Source: Stutzerimonas urumqiensis (lineage in GTDB: Bacteria > Pseudomonadota > Gammaproteobacteria > Pseudomonadales > Pseudomonadaceae). Taken from it: a stretch of DNA of 64,000 bases. Under the pieces are notes generated by a model. That model was not told the DNA's origin, made no database searches, and was given only the letters and a program-made list of their open reading frames with translations. Below, piece by piece: positions 62,476 to 64,000 of the stretch. The stretch lies in the NCBI RefSeq assembly GCF_003640395.1, contig NZ_RBZQ01000002.1, forward strand, positions 310,001-374,000, read 5' to 3'. A program made the translations under genes and the position numbers. Numbering within the stretch: the first letter of the stretch is position 1; the number at the start of each line of letters is the position of its first letter.

Positions 62476-63504
62476 TCAGGACAGCAGGCTGACCACCGTC
62501 GAGCGGCTGAGCGTGGCCTGGGCCACCACCGTCTGGGTGACGGCGGCGAAGCTCGATGGGCTGCGGTTCATCAGGTCGAATACCGAGTGCGCGTAATCCA
62601 GCGCCCACTCGCGCTCGTCCGCATGGGACTGGCGCGCCAGGAATTCGCGGATTTCCGCCTGCCGATGCGCGAGCTGCTCGCGCAGGGCCCCGACCTTGTC
62701 GAGCGCGGCGACCACGCCGTCGAGCACGCGGCGCAGGTCGCGCAGGTGCTCGCCGGCCAGCGTGTCGGGCAGGTCCAGCAGCTTTTCCTGATCGGCCATC
62801 ACGGGCGTGCGGGCGCGCGGGAACAGCTTGCCCTCGCCCTGCACCGCCAGCTGGCCGTCGAGCTTGGCCCAGTCGCTCTCGCGGGCGGTGAACACCAGCG
62901 CCCCGCCCCGCTCCAGTTCGGCGCGCAAGCCGGCCTGGCCGAGCGTGGTGTTGAAGCGGCGCAGCAGTTGCTCGTCGCTGAGCTGATCGTCGAGCACCAC
63001 GGCGACCGGTTCGGCGAGCTGGCGACCGGCGGTGAACAGCAGCGTTTCCTTCCCCGACGCCCGGATGGCATCGAGCGATTCCAGCCCCGGCAGCCGCACG
63101 CGACTGCGCACCGGCTCGTGCAGCCGCAGGCGCATGCCGGCGTCCAGGCTGTTGGCCGAGCGCGCGGCGCGCTCGTCGAGCAGCTGGCGCACCTCACCGA
63201 GCAGCGGGTCGAGCTGATTGCCGGCCACCTTCTGCGGCGAGGTCAACTCGCGCCCCAGGTTGAGCTTGAGATCGGACAGGCGCGCGTGCAGGTCGTCCAG
63301 GTAGCTGGCGGCCGACTGCATGGAGGTCAGCTGCTGGTTGAGCTGCAAGCTGAAGCTGGCGCTCTTCTTGCCGCCCTCGGGCGCCGTCTCGCGCCCGGCG
63401 GGCGCACGGCGCGCCGACGCCGCCGGTGTGTCGGACACCAGCGCCTGGCGGCGGTCCTGCGGGTTGACCGAAGCGAGCGCGGGCAGCTGCTTGCCGATCT
63501 TCAT
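62476..63504 (-). CDS. Unrecognised flagellum-linked protein downstream of flgL
   Basis: The 342-residue protein is not one I recognise. An N-terminal low-complexity stretch (about 20-50, rich in A, R, E) precedes a helical segment QLNQQLTSMQSAASYLDDLH and LSDLKLNLGREL, whose heptad-like pattern recalls the coiled-coil ends of flagellin-type proteins. The C-terminus (SPSSFAAVTQTVVAQATLSR and STVVSLLS) resembles a flagellin C-terminal helix. It starts 11 bp after flgL on the same strand, so an axial or hook-associated role is plausible. No signal peptide is present, as for type III flagellar substrates. Confidence 0.6.
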   Translation of the reverse strand: MKIGKQLPALASVNPQDRRQALVSDTPAASARRAPAGRETAPEGGKKSASFSLQLNQQLTSMQSAASYLDDLHARLSDLKLNLGRELTSPQKVAGNQLDPLLGEVRQLLDERAARSANSLDAGMRLRLHEPVRSRVRLPGLESLDAIRASGKETLLFTAGRQLAEPVAVVLDDQLSDEQLLRRFNTTLGQAGLRAELERGGALVFTARESDWAKLDGQLAVQGEGKLFPRARTPVMADQEKLLDLPDTLAGEHLRDLRRVLDGVVAALDKVGALREQLAHRQAEIREFLARQSHADEREWALDYAHSVFDLMNRSPSSFAAVTQTVVAQATLSRSTVVSLLS

Positions 63505-63515
63505 CTACGTCACCT

Positions 63516-64000
63516 TCAGAGCATGCCGAACAGCGACAGCCCGTTGATCTTCAGATAGGTCTTCTGCGTGGCCTGGAGGGCCAGCTGGTAATTGTTCAGG
63601 TCGATGCTGGCGCCGGCGTAGTCGAGCTGCGACAGCTCGCCCTCGATCTTCTGGTTCACCAGCGAAATCTCTTCGTTGCTGCCCGACAGCAGGGTCAGGG
63701 TGTTCTGCCGCCCGCCCAGTTCGGTCACCGCGCCGAGCAGGTCGCCGTGGGTCGCATCGAGGCTGCCGAGCGTCGCATCGATCTGCGCCCGCACGGCCGG
63801 GTCGGCGATGTCCAGCGCCGGGTCCTTCAGCGTTGCGATCAGCGCATGCAGATCGTTCAGCACCGCGACACCGCCGCCGAATACCTGCGACGCGGTGACA
63901 TTTTCCTCGACCAGCACGCCGTTGGCGACTGCCGCCTGGCGGCGCTTGTCGTTGCCGTTGAGCCCGTACTGGCCGGTGCCGGCATCGAAGGTGATCGCCG
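63516..64000 (-). CDS. flgL: Flagellar hook-associated protein 3, C-terminal part
   Basis: This is the C-terminal part of FlgL (HAP3), the junction protein between hook and filament. It is cut by the window end; codons are open to position 64000. The visible part begins ITFDAGTGQYGLNGNDKRRQ and ends with the flagellin-type D0 helix region LDYAGASIDLNNYQLALQAT and QKTYLKINGLSLFGML, the standard FlgL ending. GSNEEISLVNQKIEGELS precedes it. flgK would be expected to the right, and an unrecognised protein follows on the left. Confidence 0.9.
   Translation of the reverse strand, partial: AITFDAGTGQYGLNGNDKRRQAAVANGVLVEENVTASQVFGGGVAVLNDLHALIATLKDPALDIADPAVRAQIDATLGSLDATHGDLLGAVTELGGRQNTLTLLSGSNEEISLVNQKIEGELSQLDYAGASIDLNNYQLALQATQKTYLKINGLSLFGML

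Overview
The window looks like chromosome of a Pseudomonas-group gammaproteobacterium, most likely the Stutzerimonas/Pseudomonas stutzeri branch. The reasons are high GC with strong GC3 bias, a short LOV protein of the P. putida SB1-LOV type, PcaR operators close to the P. putida 15-mer, an OprD porin, GTAGGAGC-type REP/REPIN repeats, and AraC-type PobR next to pobA. The species call is an inference.

Layout. 1-2.0 kb: tail of an SDR-like epimerase, a short LOV photoreceptor and a divergent MerR/LitR-like regulator lacking the B12-binding residues, probably a light-response locus. 2.1 kb: tRNA-Arg(CCG). 2.5-7.6 kb: glycerol regulon glpF-glpK-glpR-glpD (minus strand) with GlpR-type operators. 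8.2-10.8 kb: quiC (3-dehydroshikimate dehydratase fused to an HPPD-like domain) followed by a TetR regulator. 11.4-15.2 kb: four-gene FecBCDE-type metal-chelate ABC importer. 15.4-21.1 kb: TRAP transporter with two tandem DctP binding proteins, DctQM and an OprD porin. 21.4-25.6 kb: aroQ, an AroE/RifI-like dehydrogenase and a second TRAP system. 25.7-26.4 and 29.2-29.7 kb: two tandem REPIN arrays. 26.4-37.0 kb: beta-ketoadipate pathway genes pcaC, D, B, F, J, I, R, then an AEC transporter, zapE, pcaG and pcaH. 37.3-39.1 kb: GMC dehydrogenase with a Tat-exported small subunit. 39.3-54.8 kb: a Wzx/Wzy-type exopolysaccharide cluster (minus strand) headed by a NusG/RfaH-like gene. 55.1-58.6 kb: pcaQ, pobR, pobA and a cupin. 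58.7-62.5 kb: a trans-sulfuration PLP enzyme, a YjdF-type membrane protein and a GAF-GGDEF(degenerate)-EAL protein. 62.5-64.0 kb: an unrecognised flagellum-linked protein and the C-terminal part of flgL.

How it works together. Most of 8-37 kb and 55-58 kb is one catabolic island. Quinate/shikimate is converted to protocatechuate (AroE-like, AroQ, QuiC) and 4-hydroxybenzoate to protocatechuate (PobA). Protocatechuate is cleaved by PcaHG and taken through PcaB, C, D, IJ and F to succinyl-CoA and acetyl-CoA. PcaR-like operators, usually paired 19 bp centre to centre, sit before pcaI, before pcaR and before the second dctP; a single one lies before aroQ. This suggests that PcaR controls TRAP uptake as well as the pca genes. 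A perfect ATAACC-N4-GGTTAT palindrome before pcaH fits PcaQ control. A-rich AACAACAA leaders at several uptake genes look like Crc/Hfq targets.

The exopolysaccharide block, inserted between pcaHG and pcaQ, should make a GlcA- and fucose-containing polymer (ugd, gmd, fcl). It appears to use a short export protein paired with a beta-barrel instead of a full-length Wza. Its NusG/RfaH-like head gene has lost several conserved residues and may be decaying.
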